Shown here in pieces: positions 50,387 to 57,860 of a DNA stretch of 64,000 nt; within the stretch, counting starts at the first letter, position 1; each line of letters begins with the position of its first letter. This DNA comes from SB15 sp964639245. Lineage in GTDB: Bacteria > Chloroflexota > Anaerolineae > Aggregatilineales > J027. A program made the translations under genes and the position numbers. Location of the stretch: assembly GCA_964639245.1 (NCBI GenBank), contig CAZXCU010000011.1, positions 62,001-126,000 of the forward strand, read 5' to 3'. The notes under the pieces were generated by a model, which saw nothing but the letters and a program-made list of their open reading frames with translations, had not been told where the DNA came from and did no database searches.

Positions 50387-51339
50387 TAATCCTGCTCCGT
50401 CCAGAATTTATCGGAGAGATATTTGTAAGCATTGTCGGGGAAAATCGTCACAATCACGGCGGGTTGGTTGTCCTGCGCCATTTCTTCCGCGATTTGCAAC
50501 GCACCGACCATCGCTGCCGCCGAACTAATCCCCACCAGCAGCCCTTCTTCCCGTGCCAAACGCCGTGCCATCCGGTAGGTGGTTTCGGTGCTAATCCCCA
50601 GATTGCGGTCAGCGAAATGAGCATCATAAATGCCGGGGTTAATGGCGGTTTCCATGTGTTTCAGCCCTTCCAATCCGTTAAAGGGAGAATCCGGTTGAAT
50701 GGAAAGCACCTGAATATCGGGATTGTATTTTTTCAAGCGGCGACCTGTTCCCATCAATGTACCGCTTGTACCAAGTCCTGCCAGAAAATGGGTCACGCGG
50801 CCTTCGGTCTGTTCCCAGATCTCAACGCCCGTTGTTTTGTAATGCGCCTGCCAGTTGGCATCGTTGTTGTATTGATTGACGTAGAAATATTTTTCCGGTT
50901 CGGCTTGCGCGAGTTCACGCACGGCTAAAATTGCCCCGTCCGAACCTTCAAGCGGGTCGGTAAACACGACTTCTGTCCCATATGCCTGTAAAATTTTGAC
51001 CCGTTCCGGGCTGGCGTTTTCGGGCATGAATAATTTCACTTTGTATCCACGAGAAGCCCCGATGAGAGCGTAGGCGATGCCAGTGTTGCCACTGGTGCTG
51101 TCGAGCAGGGTCGTTTTACCGGGCGTAATGAGTCCCTGTTCCTCAGCCGTGAGAATCATGTTATAGGCGGCGCGGTCTTTCACACTCCCCGCCGGATTGT
51201 ACCATTCCGCTTTCGCGTAAATTTCAATGTCTTCCGGCAGATGGGCGGTCACATTTTGAAAACTCAGGAGAGGCGTATTGCCAATCAGGTCTTCAATGCG
51301 GTGTGTTTGGATTTTTGGCCTTGCCGTCGTCAGCAGCAT
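50386..51339 (-). CDS. cysM: PLP-dependent cysteine synthase, CysM type
   Basis: A 317-residue PLP enzyme of the cysteine synthase family. PLP lysine is Lys54 in AGSVKDRAAY; the substrate loop is TSGNTG and the phosphate-binding glycine loop is GLGTSGTLMG. With a JAMM protease and CysO-like carrier downstream it probably uses thiocarboxylated carrier, perhaps with O-phosphoserine. The position of the O-phosphoserine-selecting Arg of mycobacterial CysM appears here as Lys in GLKHM; this alignment was made by eye. ATG 51339 follows AAGGGG; an upstream start would remove the ribosome-binding site. A structured leader with a Cys-containing peptide lies ahead. Confidence 0.9.
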   Translation of the reverse strand: MLLTTARPKIQTHRIEDLIGNTPLLSFQNVTAHLPEDIEIYAKAEWYNPAGSVKDRAAYNMILTAEEQGLITPGKTTLLDSTSGNTGIAYALIGASRGYKVKLFMPENASPERVKILQAYGTEVVFTDPLEGSDGAILAVRELAQAEPEKYFYVNQYNNDANWQAHYKTTGVEIWEQTEGRVTHFLAGLGTSGTLMGTGRRLKKYNPDIQVLSIQPDSPFNGLEGLKHMETAINPGIYDAHFADRNLGISTETTYRMARRLAREEGLLVGISSAAAMVGALQIAEEMAQDNQPAVIVTIFPDNAYKYLSDKFWTEQD

Positions 51340-51376
51340 ACATTCCCCTTGTTTATGTGTATTCGATAAAAGAAAA

Positions 51377-51474
51377 GGCCAGCAGACAAACAAAAAAGAG
51401 AGTTCCCTCGTAACCGCACAGTGTTTTCCACACTGTCTCAGGGACGCTCTCTTCTTCGCGGTGGCCTGCTGGCC
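51377..51474 (-). promoter_or_regulatory. Nested terminator/antiterminator-like hairpins in the cysM leader
   Basis: Read on the minus strand: an outer 9-bp stem (GGCCAGCAG at 51466-51474 with CTGCTGGCC at 51377-51385) followed by TTTTCTTTT; an inner stem (GAGAG plus CCCT arm at 51440-51451 with the arm at 51398-51408) followed at once by six T; and an innermost perfect 7-bp hairpin (ACAGTGT/ACACTGT, 51418-51436). Two T-tailed stems nested in one leader, downstream of a Cys-bearing leader peptide, fit a transcription attenuator for the cysteine operon. Confidence 0.6.
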
Positions 51475-51522
51475 TAAATTGTTAGTCGATTCGGCTTCTG
51501 AATTACTTATGCGAAGAGGAGA

Positions 51523-51570
51523 TTAACGCCCCTGCTTCCGACACAAGCAAGCCTGCAAATATAGGTTCAT
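51523..51570 (-). CDS. Putative Cys-containing leader peptide of the cysteine operon
   Basis: A 15-codon ORF, MNLYLQACLCRKQGR, that lies in the cysM leader about 24 bases inside the transcript predicted from the promoter at 51600-51628. GGAA lies 8 bases before the ATG. It holds two Cys codons (TGC and TGT) separated by one Leu, far above the normal frequency. It ends 49 bases before the first hairpin arm. Ribosome stalling at the Cys codons when charged tRNA-Cys is scarce could change the hairpin choice downstream. Expression is not shown by sequence alone. Confidence 0.5.
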   Translation of the reverse strand: MNLYLQACLCRKQGR

Positions 51571-51599
51571 GATGGTTTCCAAAATTAAAGCTCTTCCAA

Positions 51600-51628
51600 A
51601 GTTTAGGCGATGAGTCGCGGCTTGTCAA
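51600..51628 (-). promoter_or_regulatory. Near-consensus sigma-70 promoter of the cysteine operon
   Basis: On the minus strand TTGACA (perfect) and TAAACT are separated by exactly 17 bases. Transcription would start near 51593, giving a leader of about 255 bases before the cysM ATG that contains the leader peptide and the nested hairpins. An inverted TTGTCA/TGACAA pair overlaps the -35 region and might be an operator. Confidence 0.75.
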
Positions 51629-51735
51629 ACGATTTGTGGAATCCTGACAAACTTCTAATAGAAATGGACGCTGTTCCGCTTGTAGTTCTTACGCATTAAA
51701 TTGTGTAAAGAATATGAATTATTGTTGAACTTCTG

Positions 51736-52248
51736 CTATAAGTAGAAATGGATACTTTGGAGTTTGTCTCCAAAACTAAAGGTTTGAGGTTCAAAAGTAG
51801 CATTTTTTAAAATGTCGTTACCAGATTTTAGTATACTAAATGGGTTACTTTTTTTATTTTTCTTGGAGCAAGAATCATTTGAGAAATCTTTAATGATGGA
51901 TTTAGCTATATTAGCGACTAAATTATCATCCCAACTAATATGTTGGCGATTTAGCAAAAGGAAGGAAGGCTCACCATTTAGCAAAACAGGCAAAATAATC
52001 TTATTTTTCTTTTTTGCATAAAGGATTTCACATTCAACATTCTCGGACATCTGACTATGGGGGGAGTCTAAAACAATTACTACAGAACTTTCTTCAATTC
52101 CTTTTTTTACAGATTCAATCCATCTTGATCCGGGTTTAATAGCACTTTTATCTATCCAAACAGAAAAATTGGCTTCCTCTAGTAGTAATTTAAGTTGAGC
52201 AGCAAATTTTTCGTCGTTTCGACTATAGCTTATAAAGATTAAGCCCAT
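51736..52248 (-). CDS. TIR-domain protein
   Basis: A 170-residue protein whose first 130 residues are a TIR domain: IFISYSRNDE at the start, FSVWIDKSAIKPGSRW (BB-loop region), VVIVLDSPHSQMS, and a candidate catalytic Glu74 in NVECEILYA. Bacterial TIR domains often cleave NAD+ and act in antiphage defence or signalling. The last 40 residues show no domain. Base composition is clearly more AT-rich than its neighbours, suggesting recent acquisition. No usual partner gene (STING, Sir2, SLOG, SMODS) is nearby, but NAD synthase lies immediately upstream on the same strand. It has its own near-consensus promoter. Confidence 0.88.
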   Translation of the reverse strand: MGLIFISYSRNDEKFAAQLKLLLEEANFSVWIDKSAIKPGSRWIESVKKGIEESSVVIVLDSPHSQMSENVECEILYAKKKNKIILPVLLNGEPSFLLLNRQHISWDDNLVANIAKSIIKDFSNDSCSKKNKKSNPFSILKSGNDILKNATFEPQTFSFGDKLQSIHFYL

Positions 52249-52278
52249 TGAAATTAATACCTTAGCCCAGATGTTCTC

Positions 52279-52307
52279 ATTTTAATGGCAAGACTATTGT
52301 GAGTCAA
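52279..52307 (-). promoter_or_regulatory. Promoter of the TIR-domain gene
   Basis: TTGACT and TAAAAT separated by 17 bases on the minus strand, 31 bases ahead of the TIR start codon; each hexamer matches five of six consensus positions. It lies in the 73-base gap after nadE, so the TIR gene can be expressed on its own. Confidence 0.7.
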
Positions 52308-52321
52308 ACTGTAAATTAAAC

Positions 52322-53167
52322 TTACCCCGTCCAATCGCGTAAATACAGAAAATCCTGTCCAATGGTGCGGCGGCTCATCTTCGGGATATTCGGCATAGTG
52401 CGTTTATAGTGATTGGCTTTGACCCTGCGCCAGACTTTTTCCACGAACATTTTATCAAAGCCCTGTTCCACACACTCTTCAGGGCGGTAACGTTCATCCA
52501 CCAGCAGATAGAGCAGTTGGTCTACCATGTCGTAGGTATAGCCCAATTCACCCTCGTCGGTTTGCCCTTCCCACAAATCCGCCGAAGGGGGTTTTTGAAT
52601 CACACTCACTGGCACCCCCACCGCGCTAGAAAGCTGGCGAATCTGATGTTTATACAAATCGCCGATGGGCTGCATGGCGGCAGCGCTGTCACCGTAAAGG
52701 GTGCTGTAACCGAGTAGCATTTCGGTTTTGTTGCTGGTGCCAATCACCAACCCGCCAAATGCTGCGGACTGGTCGTACAGCACTATCATTCGCGCCCGCG
52801 CCATGATATTGCCCTTCCGCATGGAATTCATCTCCGGGAATCGGGCAAACAACGGGTCAACCATGTCCGTAATTTCAACGGTGTCAAACTGCACCCCCAG
52901 CGATTCAATCACCGCATCAGCATCGGTCAGGCTGTTTTCAGACGAAGTGCGGTAGGGCATCCGAAACACTTTGACATTTTCGCTGCCCAACGCTTCGGCG
53001 GTTAAAAAGGCGCTTAGGGCCGAGTCAATTCCCCCGCTTAAGCCAATAACCGCTTTTTTCAAGCCCGTCCGATGCACCGAATCGCGGATAAAATCCACAA
53101 TTATACGACGGGCTAAATCGGTGTTGATTTCCAGTTGAGGCAAAATGTGGCTGATGGGAGTTGTCAT
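52322..53167 (-). CDS. nadE: NAD+ synthase, ammonia-dependent
   Basis: Makes NAD+ from deamido-NAD+, ATP and ammonia. The 281-residue protein has the PP-loop SGGIDSALSAF near residue 43, the GTSNKTEMLLGY segment, and the C-terminal loop with KPPSADLWEGQTDEGELG. There is no N-terminal glutaminase domain, so it should use free ammonia. Its start overlaps the stop of the upstream HtrA-type protease gene (four bases), indicating co-translation. The downstream TIR gene, a possible NAD+ consumer, is separately promoted. Confidence 0.95.
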   Translation of the reverse strand: MTTPISHILPQLEINTDLARRIIVDFIRDSVHRTGLKKAVIGLSGGIDSALSAFLTAEALGSENVKVFRMPYRTSSENSLTDADAVIESLGVQFDTVEITDMVDPLFARFPEMNSMRKGNIMARARMIVLYDQSAAFGGLVIGTSNKTEMLLGYSTLYGDSAAAMQPIGDLYKHQIRQLSSAVGVPVSVIQKPPSADLWEGQTDEGELGYTYDMVDQLLYLLVDERYRPEECVEQGFDKMFVEKVWRRVKANHYKRTMPNIPKMSRRTIGQDFLYLRDWTG

Positions 53168-54390
53168 GGACGTACTCCTAAGGTGACAGGTAAATCGAGC
53201 GTTTCTTCACCACGTACAATTGTCATGGTTACGGTGTCCCCCGGTGAGGTATTTTCAACCAGATACCCGAGTAGTTGGTCTAAATCGCGCACAAACACGC
53301 CGTTGACCGCCACGATAATATCGCCATTGGTTAAAATTTCGACCCCGCGCACAATTTTTGTGGTCGTGCCACCCTGTATCCCCGCGTCCGCCGCCGGTGA
53401 ACCCGGAGTGACTTCCTCCACCAAGACCCCATGATCCACAGGCAAACTCAAAGATTCTGCCAGCGCCGCCACGCTAAAACCGGGTTCGTCGGGCGTGGTA
53501 GAAACCCCTAACCACGAATACTCGACTGCACCGTTTTCAATGAGTTGGGGCGCAATCCGTTTTAAGGTATTGGAGGGGACAGCAAAGGCGACCCCTTCAA
53601 AGGTGCCACTTTCTGTCCGAATCGCCGTATTCACGCCAATGACCTCTCCACGATAATTCAGCAGTGGGCCACCGGAATTGCCGGGGTTAATCGACGCATC
53701 GACTTGAATAATCGAGGGGTTATTAAAACTTGCGTTGGCCTGGCTAATCAATTGGGCGGAAGGCAGGGCGCGTCCCAAAGCGCTGATAATGCCTTCGGTT
53801 AAACTGCCTTGCAGCCCAAAGGGGTTGCCAATCGCTACCACACTTTGTCCGACCAGCAGTTGACTGCTGTCGCCAACTGTCACGGGAATCAGCCGTTCTT
53901 CGTTGACATCCACCCGAATCACCGCCAGATCCGAATATTCATCAAAGCCAACAATTTCAGCCGTTGTCACGTAGCCATCATGAAACGTGACCAGAATTTC
54001 AATCGCATCACGCACGACATGAGCATTGGTGATGATATGCCCGTTCAGGTCATAGACAAAACCCGACCCACTGGCATCGACCCCATCAAAATAGGTGGTG
54101 CGCTGCGTAATTTCGATATTGACCACCGCCGGATTGACACGCTGGTAAATATTGATTCGCATTTCATCGCCTGTGGTGATGTCCTCTACCGATGAAACCG
54201 CCACAAGCGTCGGCGTAGCGGCTTGTTTTGCCAGCGTATCGAGGCGGGTACGATTGGCCTGGGGTTCAAAAACCCGATTGTTGGCGTTATTTTCCAGTGC
54301 AAGGTTGGCAATACTCAGCGTAAAAATACCAACGGCGATAATGCCCACCACCAGCGTCAGCAAAAAGAAAATGCGTGCAAAGCGTTCCAT
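53164..54390 (-). CDS. Membrane-anchored HtrA/DegP-type serine protease with PDZ domain
   Basis: A 408-residue protease for envelope protein quality control. One N-terminal membrane helix (about residues 8-30) is followed by a trypsin-like domain with the triad His in ITNAHVV, Asp in EYSDLAVIRVD and Ser in NPGNSGGPLL, and a C-terminal PDZ domain (about 305-405, VLVEEVTPGSPAADAGIQGG). It starts 15 bases after the DnaJ-like gene, so the co-chaperone, protease and NAD synthase probably form one operon. Confidence 0.93.
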   Translation of the reverse strand: MERFARIFFLLTLVVGIIAVGIFTLSIANLALENNANNRVFEPQANRTRLDTLAKQAATPTLVAVSSVEDITTGDEMRINIYQRVNPAVVNIEITQRTTYFDGVDASGSGFVYDLNGHIITNAHVVRDAIEILVTFHDGYVTTAEIVGFDEYSDLAVIRVDVNEERLIPVTVGDSSQLLVGQSVVAIGNPFGLQGSLTEGIISALGRALPSAQLISQANASFNNPSIIQVDASINPGNSGGPLLNYRGEVIGVNTAIRTESGTFEGVAFAVPSNTLKRIAPQLIENGAVEYSWLGVSTTPDEPGFSVAALAESLSLPVDHGVLVEEVTPGSPAADAGIQGGTTTKIVRGVEILTNGDIIVAVNGVFVRDLDQLLGYLVENTSPGDTVTMTIVRGEETLDLPVTLGVRP

Positions 54391-54404
54391 AGTGTTTCCT
54401 AACC

Positions 54405-55289
54405 TTATTTGCGAAGCGCAGCTAATTGTCGGAAAAGGTCTTCCTCTTCCGACGTTAAATCGGTTGGAATGTGAATTAACACACGGGCATACAAATCCCC
54501 ATGCTCTTTGTTGTTACTCAGACGCGGCATCCCCCGCCCTTTTAACCGGATGGTACTGCCGGATTGTGTGCCTGAGGGGATTCTCAAACGAATCACTCCA
54601 CCCGGCGAAGGGATACGGACTTCGCCCCCCAGCACTGCCGTATACAGCGGCACTTCTAAATCCATATGTAGGTCATCTTCCTCACGGGTGAAAACCGCAT
54701 GGTCTTGTACCGTGACTTTAATATATAAATCACCGGCTCTTCCGCCCGCAAAACCCGCTTCCCCCTGCCCGGCAAAGCGAATTTCTGAGCCTGTTTTTAC
54801 GCCGGGTGGAATATGGGCGTTAAAAGAGTGGCGACCTTTATCTACCCGCCGTTTTGCGCCTGTGTAGGCTTCTTCAAGCGTCAGTGTTACCTCAAGTTCT
54901 TGGTCATAGCCCGCAATGGGCGCTTTTTGACCCGGTGGCGTGCGGCGTGTGCCTTCACCAAAAATGGTCGTAAAAAAGTCCGAAAAAATTCCCCCCGATT
55001 CTTGGCGGTTTTGTTCGGCTTGTGTCCAGCGACTCCAATCGAAGCCCGTTTCCCGATTATTCGAGCGCTGCCAATCGGTATAACTGGAGGTAATTTGGTC
55101 AAAGCGGCGGCGTTTTTCCGCGTCTGACAACACCTGATACGCCTCATTGATTTCTTTAAAGCGTTCGGCGGTGTCCGGGCTGACATCGGGATGATATTGG
55201 CGGGCAAGGTTGCGGTACGCCGTTTTGATTTCTTTCTCGGTTGCCGTTCGTGCGACACCGAGTGTTTTATAATAGTCCTTGTATTCCAA
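54405..55289 (-). CDS. DnaJ/CbpA-type co-chaperone without zinc finger
   Basis: A 294-residue J-protein. The J domain (residues 1-68) has the HPD motif in RQYHPDVSP; a Gly/charged linker follows; the C-terminal substrate-binding domains run from about 128 to 285 (LEEAYTGAKRRV, IPPGVKTGSEIRFAGQGE, GDLYIKVTV, IPSGTQSGSTIRLKGRG). The Cys-rich zinc finger of DnaJ is absent, so it is type II (CbpA-like). It leads the operon with the HtrA-type protease and NAD synthase. Confidence 0.92.
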   Translation of the reverse strand: MEYKDYYKTLGVARTATEKEIKTAYRNLARQYHPDVSPDTAERFKEINEAYQVLSDAEKRRRFDQITSSYTDWQRSNNRETGFDWSRWTQAEQNRQESGGIFSDFFTTIFGEGTRRTPPGQKAPIAGYDQELEVTLTLEEAYTGAKRRVDKGRHSFNAHIPPGVKTGSEIRFAGQGEAGFAGGRAGDLYIKVTVQDHAVFTREEDDLHMDLEVPLYTAVLGGEVRIPSPGGVIRLRIPSGTQSGSTIRLKGRGMPRLSNNKEHGDLYARVLIHIPTDLTSEEEDLFRQLAALRK

Positions 55290-55437
55290 AATGTACTACC
55301 TACGCGGGTCAACTCTCTTAGAGTATAAAGCCAAGCGGGGTCGAGTGAAAAGACAGGGTTGGACGATCCTCTTTTTGACGCGGGCGAACAGTCATGATAG
55401 ATTTCATCTGAGGCTGTAAAAAAGGATATGCTCCAGC

Positions 55438-55869
55438 ATGAGCCACCCAACCCGTTCAGAAGAAATTGTCGAAGAAATTAGCCAGTCTGTACGCCGCAAG
55501 CGCTTGTTTGCCAATCGGATTCTGGTCTATATTGCCGATGATGCCAGCCGACAGAGTGTGGACAGTTGGGCAAAAGCGGTGCTGGAAGATGTGACAACAT
55601 GGCCTCTGGAAAAACCTTTTTTGGCCCTGCACCATTTTCAAGCCATCGGGTTAACGCCTTATAATCGGCAGGTTGGGCAGGAAGTCGCCCGCCAATTTCC
55701 TGACATGCTGCATGGCAGATATGCTACACTGATTAGTCGCGGGGCAATCGGATATGCGGTTAAATTATTTGGGACATCCCAGCTCAACAAAATTCTGCCT
55801 CAATTGGAAAGCGCCTTCTTTTTTGATTATGACATCGCCCTCGCGTGGCTAAAGGAAAAAATCGAATGA
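55438..55869 (+). CDS. Small protein of unknown function
   Basis: A 143-residue soluble protein with alternating strands and helices and no motif I can name; residues 25-75 (ILVYIADDASRQSVDSWAKAVLED) look like a small alpha/beta fold. AAAGGAT lies ahead of ATG 55438. Its stop overlaps the radical SAM start as ATGA, so it is translated with that protein and may assist it. Confidence 0.6.
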   Translation: MSHPTRSEEIVEEISQSVRRKRLFANRILVYIADDASRQSVDSWAKAVLEDVTTWPLEKPFLALHHFQAIGLTPYNRQVGQEVARQFPDMLHGRYATLISRGAIGYAVKLFGTSQLNKILPQLESAFFFDYDIALAWLKEKIE

Positions 55870-57365
55870 CCGATCTTTTGTTTGGACAATCCTACTATCT
55901 GCGGTTTGACCCCAAACTCTATGCTGCGATGATGCCCTATCCGCCCTTAGGGACGCTGTTTGCTGCGAGGTTCCTCCGTGAACAGGGGTACAGCGTAGCT
56001 TTGTTTGACGCGATGCTGGCAGAGTCTGAACAGGAATGGGCAGAAGCACTGGATAAATTTCAGCCCCAATACGCGGTCATTTACGAAGACAATTTTAATT
56101 ACCTCAGCAAAATGTGTCTGCTCAACATGCGAACTGCCGCCTTTAACATGACACAGATGGCAAAACAGCGCGGGATTCCGGTCATTATCTGCGGGTCAGA
56201 TGCCACTGACCATTATCAAGCCTATCTTGAAAATGGGGCAGATTACGTGATTCGCGGCGAAGGCGAACTTACCCTGCTTGAACTGATGAATTTTTTGACA
56301 GGCAAATCAAATCTTTCCCCACAAGACATTACAGGGTTAGCTTTTTTTGATGAAAATAAGAATTTAGTTGTCACACTTCCGCGCCAAGTCCTTAAAAATT
56401 TAGATGACCTTCCCTTTCCGGCGTGGGATTTGGTCGACGTGCCGCGTTATAAAAATATCTGGCTGTCCAATCATGGCTACTACAGCATCAACATGGTCAC
56501 GACTCGCGGGTGTCCTTATAAATGCAATTGGTGTGCCAAGCCCATCTGGGGGCAGCGTTACAATGTCCGTTCGCCACAAAATATTGTGCAAGAAATGATC
56601 TGGCTTAAGGAACACGTTCAGCCCGACCATATCTGGTTTGCCGATGATATTCTGGGGTTAAAACCGAACTGGGTACAGGAATTTGCCGAACTGGTCGAGC
56701 AAAACAACCTCAACATTCCGTTCAAATGCCTTAGCCGTGCCGATTTACTGCTGGTCGACGACACCATTGAAGCCATGAAACGGGCGGGCGCAGACATCAT
56801 CTGGATGGGGGCAGAAAGCGGCTCACAAAAAGTTCTCGATGCAATGGACAAAGGCACACAGGTTGAGCAAATTTATGAGTCCACCCGCAAACTCAAAAAA
56901 GTAGGCATTAAAGTGGGATTCTTTTTGCAGTTCGGGTATCCGGGGGAAAATCGGGAAGATATTCAAAAAACCATTCAAATGGTACGGGATTTAATGCCGG
57001 AGGATATTGGCATTAGCGTTAGTTATCCCTTACCGGGAACAAAATTTTATGAAAGTGTCAAAACAGATTTAACCATCACCAATTGGCAAGACTCCGCTGA
57101 TCTAGCCATGCTTTTTCACGGACCATTTCCGACCCAATTTTACCGTCAATTGCATACTGTGATTCATAAAGATTACCGTTCGCGTAAAACGTGGTTAGCC
57201 CTCAAACGGGGTGCGGTCAAGCCCTATCGCCGTTCGGATGTCCGGCAAATTGCCGCGATGTTTTACCATCGGGTGACACTGCCCGCCGCTACTGCCAAAC
57301 TGGAAAAACTGGCAAAGCTGCCGCACCGTCCAACGCAGATGGTGATAAGCGAACCTCTGTTGTAA
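55866..57365 (+). CDS. B12-binding-type radical SAM protein
   Basis: A 499-residue radical SAM enzyme. ATG 55866 overlaps the upstream stop (ATGA) and gives the natural start. Residues 1-150 form a cobalamin-binding-like Rossmann domain, without a DxHxxG motif. The 4Fe-4S cluster site is Cys216, Cys220 and Cys223 in RGCPYKCNWC, inside a radical SAM barrel of about residues 208-430. The family includes methyltransferases and BchE-like enzymes. No pathway genes are adjacent except the small ORFs convergent downstream, so substrate is open; a link to them as peptide substrates is a possibility only. Confidence 0.88.
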   Translation: MTDLLFGQSYYLRFDPKLYAAMMPYPPLGTLFAARFLREQGYSVALFDAMLAESEQEWAEALDKFQPQYAVIYEDNFNYLSKMCLLNMRTAAFNMTQMAKQRGIPVIICGSDATDHYQAYLENGADYVIRGEGELTLLELMNFLTGKSNLSPQDITGLAFFDENKNLVVTLPRQVLKNLDDLPFPAWDLVDVPRYKNIWLSNHGYYSINMVTTRGCPYKCNWCAKPIWGQRYNVRSPQNIVQEMIWLKEHVQPDHIWFADDILGLKPNWVQEFAELVEQNNLNIPFKCLSRADLLLVDDTIEAMKRAGADIIWMGAESGSQKVLDAMDKGTQVEQIYESTRKLKKVGIKVGFFLQFGYPGENREDIQKTIQMVRDLMPEDIGISVSYPLPGTKFYESVKTDLTITNWQDSADLAMLFHGPFPTQFYRQLHTVIHKDYRSRKTWLALKRGAVKPYRRSDVRQIAAMFYHRVTLPAATAKLEKLAKLPHRPTQMVISEPLL

Positions 57366-57417
57366 CGGTGCCGGCGTTTGGAACCTCGTCCATCAAAAGC
57401 ACGATGCTTTGAGACAT
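57289..57417 (-). CDS. Small ORF 4 (42 residues), overlaps the radical SAM gene on the opposite strand
   Basis: Begins MSQSIVLLMDEVPNAGT, with AAGGAGA 10 bases ahead of ATG 57417. It ends inside the 3' end of the radical SAM coding region (77-base antisense overlap). The strong ribosome-binding site and place behind the other small ORFs support it; the antisense overlap weakens it. Confidence 0.3.
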   Translation of the reverse strand: MSQSIVLLMDEVPNAGTVTTEVRLSPSALDGAAALPVFPVWQ

Positions 57418-57446
57418 TTTTTGCTTCTCCTTAAGTGTTTAACCGC

Positions 57447-57620
57447 TTAATTTTTACGCGGATCTTTTTCTTCTTTGCTGTTCCCTGACCACAAATTCAG
57501 GACGGATTTGACCAGAGATTTTTGCTTCTCGTTGTTCTTCTGTTCCGCTTGTTTTTGCGTTTCAGTTTGATTCAACGACTGTTCGTAGACTTCTTCTGCT
57601 CCCCAGACATTTAAGTACAT
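57447..57620 (-). CDS. Small ORF 3 (57 residues), charged
   Basis: Starts MYLNVWGAEEVYEQ, then a Gln/Lys/Glu-rich middle (QTETQKQAEQKNNEKQK) and an amphipathic tail. GGAGG sits 6 bases ahead of ATG 57620. It overlaps the end of small ORF 2 by 10 bases, an operon-like coupling. No known family recognised. Too short for many gene callers. Confidence 0.5.
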   Translation of the reverse strand: MYLNVWGAEEVYEQSLNQTETQKQAEQKNNEKQKSLVKSVLNLWSGNSKEEKDPRKN

Positions 57621-57736
57621 TTTGACCTCCGCTTATGTGTGAGCCATTTGTTCTGTGCATTGGTATACATTCTTTTACTCCAAACGATGCCTTCTGGTTC
57701 AAAAGCGGTCATCCCGCCGAGTAAAACACAATTCAT
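57611..57736 (-). CDS. Small ORF 2 (41 residues)
   Basis: Starts MNCVLLGGMTAFEPEGIVW and ends with a basic tail holding Cys. GAAAGGATTAGGA precedes ATG 57736. Its N-terminus resembles small ORF 1: M, N, L, T-A and G-I are shared at matching positions over about 18 residues. It follows directly after the tandem T-tailed hairpins, so its expression could depend on read-through. Function unknown. Confidence 0.5.
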   Translation of the reverse strand: MNCVLLGGMTAFEPEGIVWSKRMYTNAQNKWLTHKRRSKCT

Positions 57737-57762
57737 TGTCCTAATCCTTTCGTGATACAAAT

Positions 57763-57836
57763 AAAAAACCGCTTGCCTTTGAGGAGTCACGCGGTTAAAA
57801 CAAAAAACCGCCGGACTCTGTGTTAGACCTGCGGTT
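57763..57836 (-). promoter_or_regulatory. Four-segment attenuator-like region with two T-tailed hairpins
   Basis: Minus-strand order: AACCGC (57831-57836), GCGGTTTTTT (57802-57811), AACCGC (57791-57796), GCGGTTTTTT (57763-57772). Segments 1:2 and 3:4 each make a T-tailed hairpin, while 2:3 makes an alternative hairpin that excludes both. This is the logic of a transcription attenuator. It lies between small ORF 1 and small ORF 2. Confidence 0.6.
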
Positions 57837-57860
57837 GACTTTGAGTCATTCAAATGTCAA
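57835..57860 (-). promoter_or_regulatory. Hairpin directly after small ORF 1
   Basis: TTGAC-a-TTTGA and TCAAA-GTCAA form a 10-bp stem with one bulge and a 5-base loop, starting at the base after the small ORF 1 stop codon. It overlaps segment 1 of the attenuator-like region by two bases, so a ribosome at the end of ORF 1 could influence both. Confidence 0.5.

Noticed and set aside
51377..51540. T-box-like look of the cysM leader (ACCGCG followed by a GCGTCCCT...AGGGA terminator)
   Set aside because: The bases before ACCGCG read GGCC instead of UGGN, so they cannot pair with a tRNA CCA end, and I could not find a convincing specifier stem. A Cys leader peptide explains the leader better.
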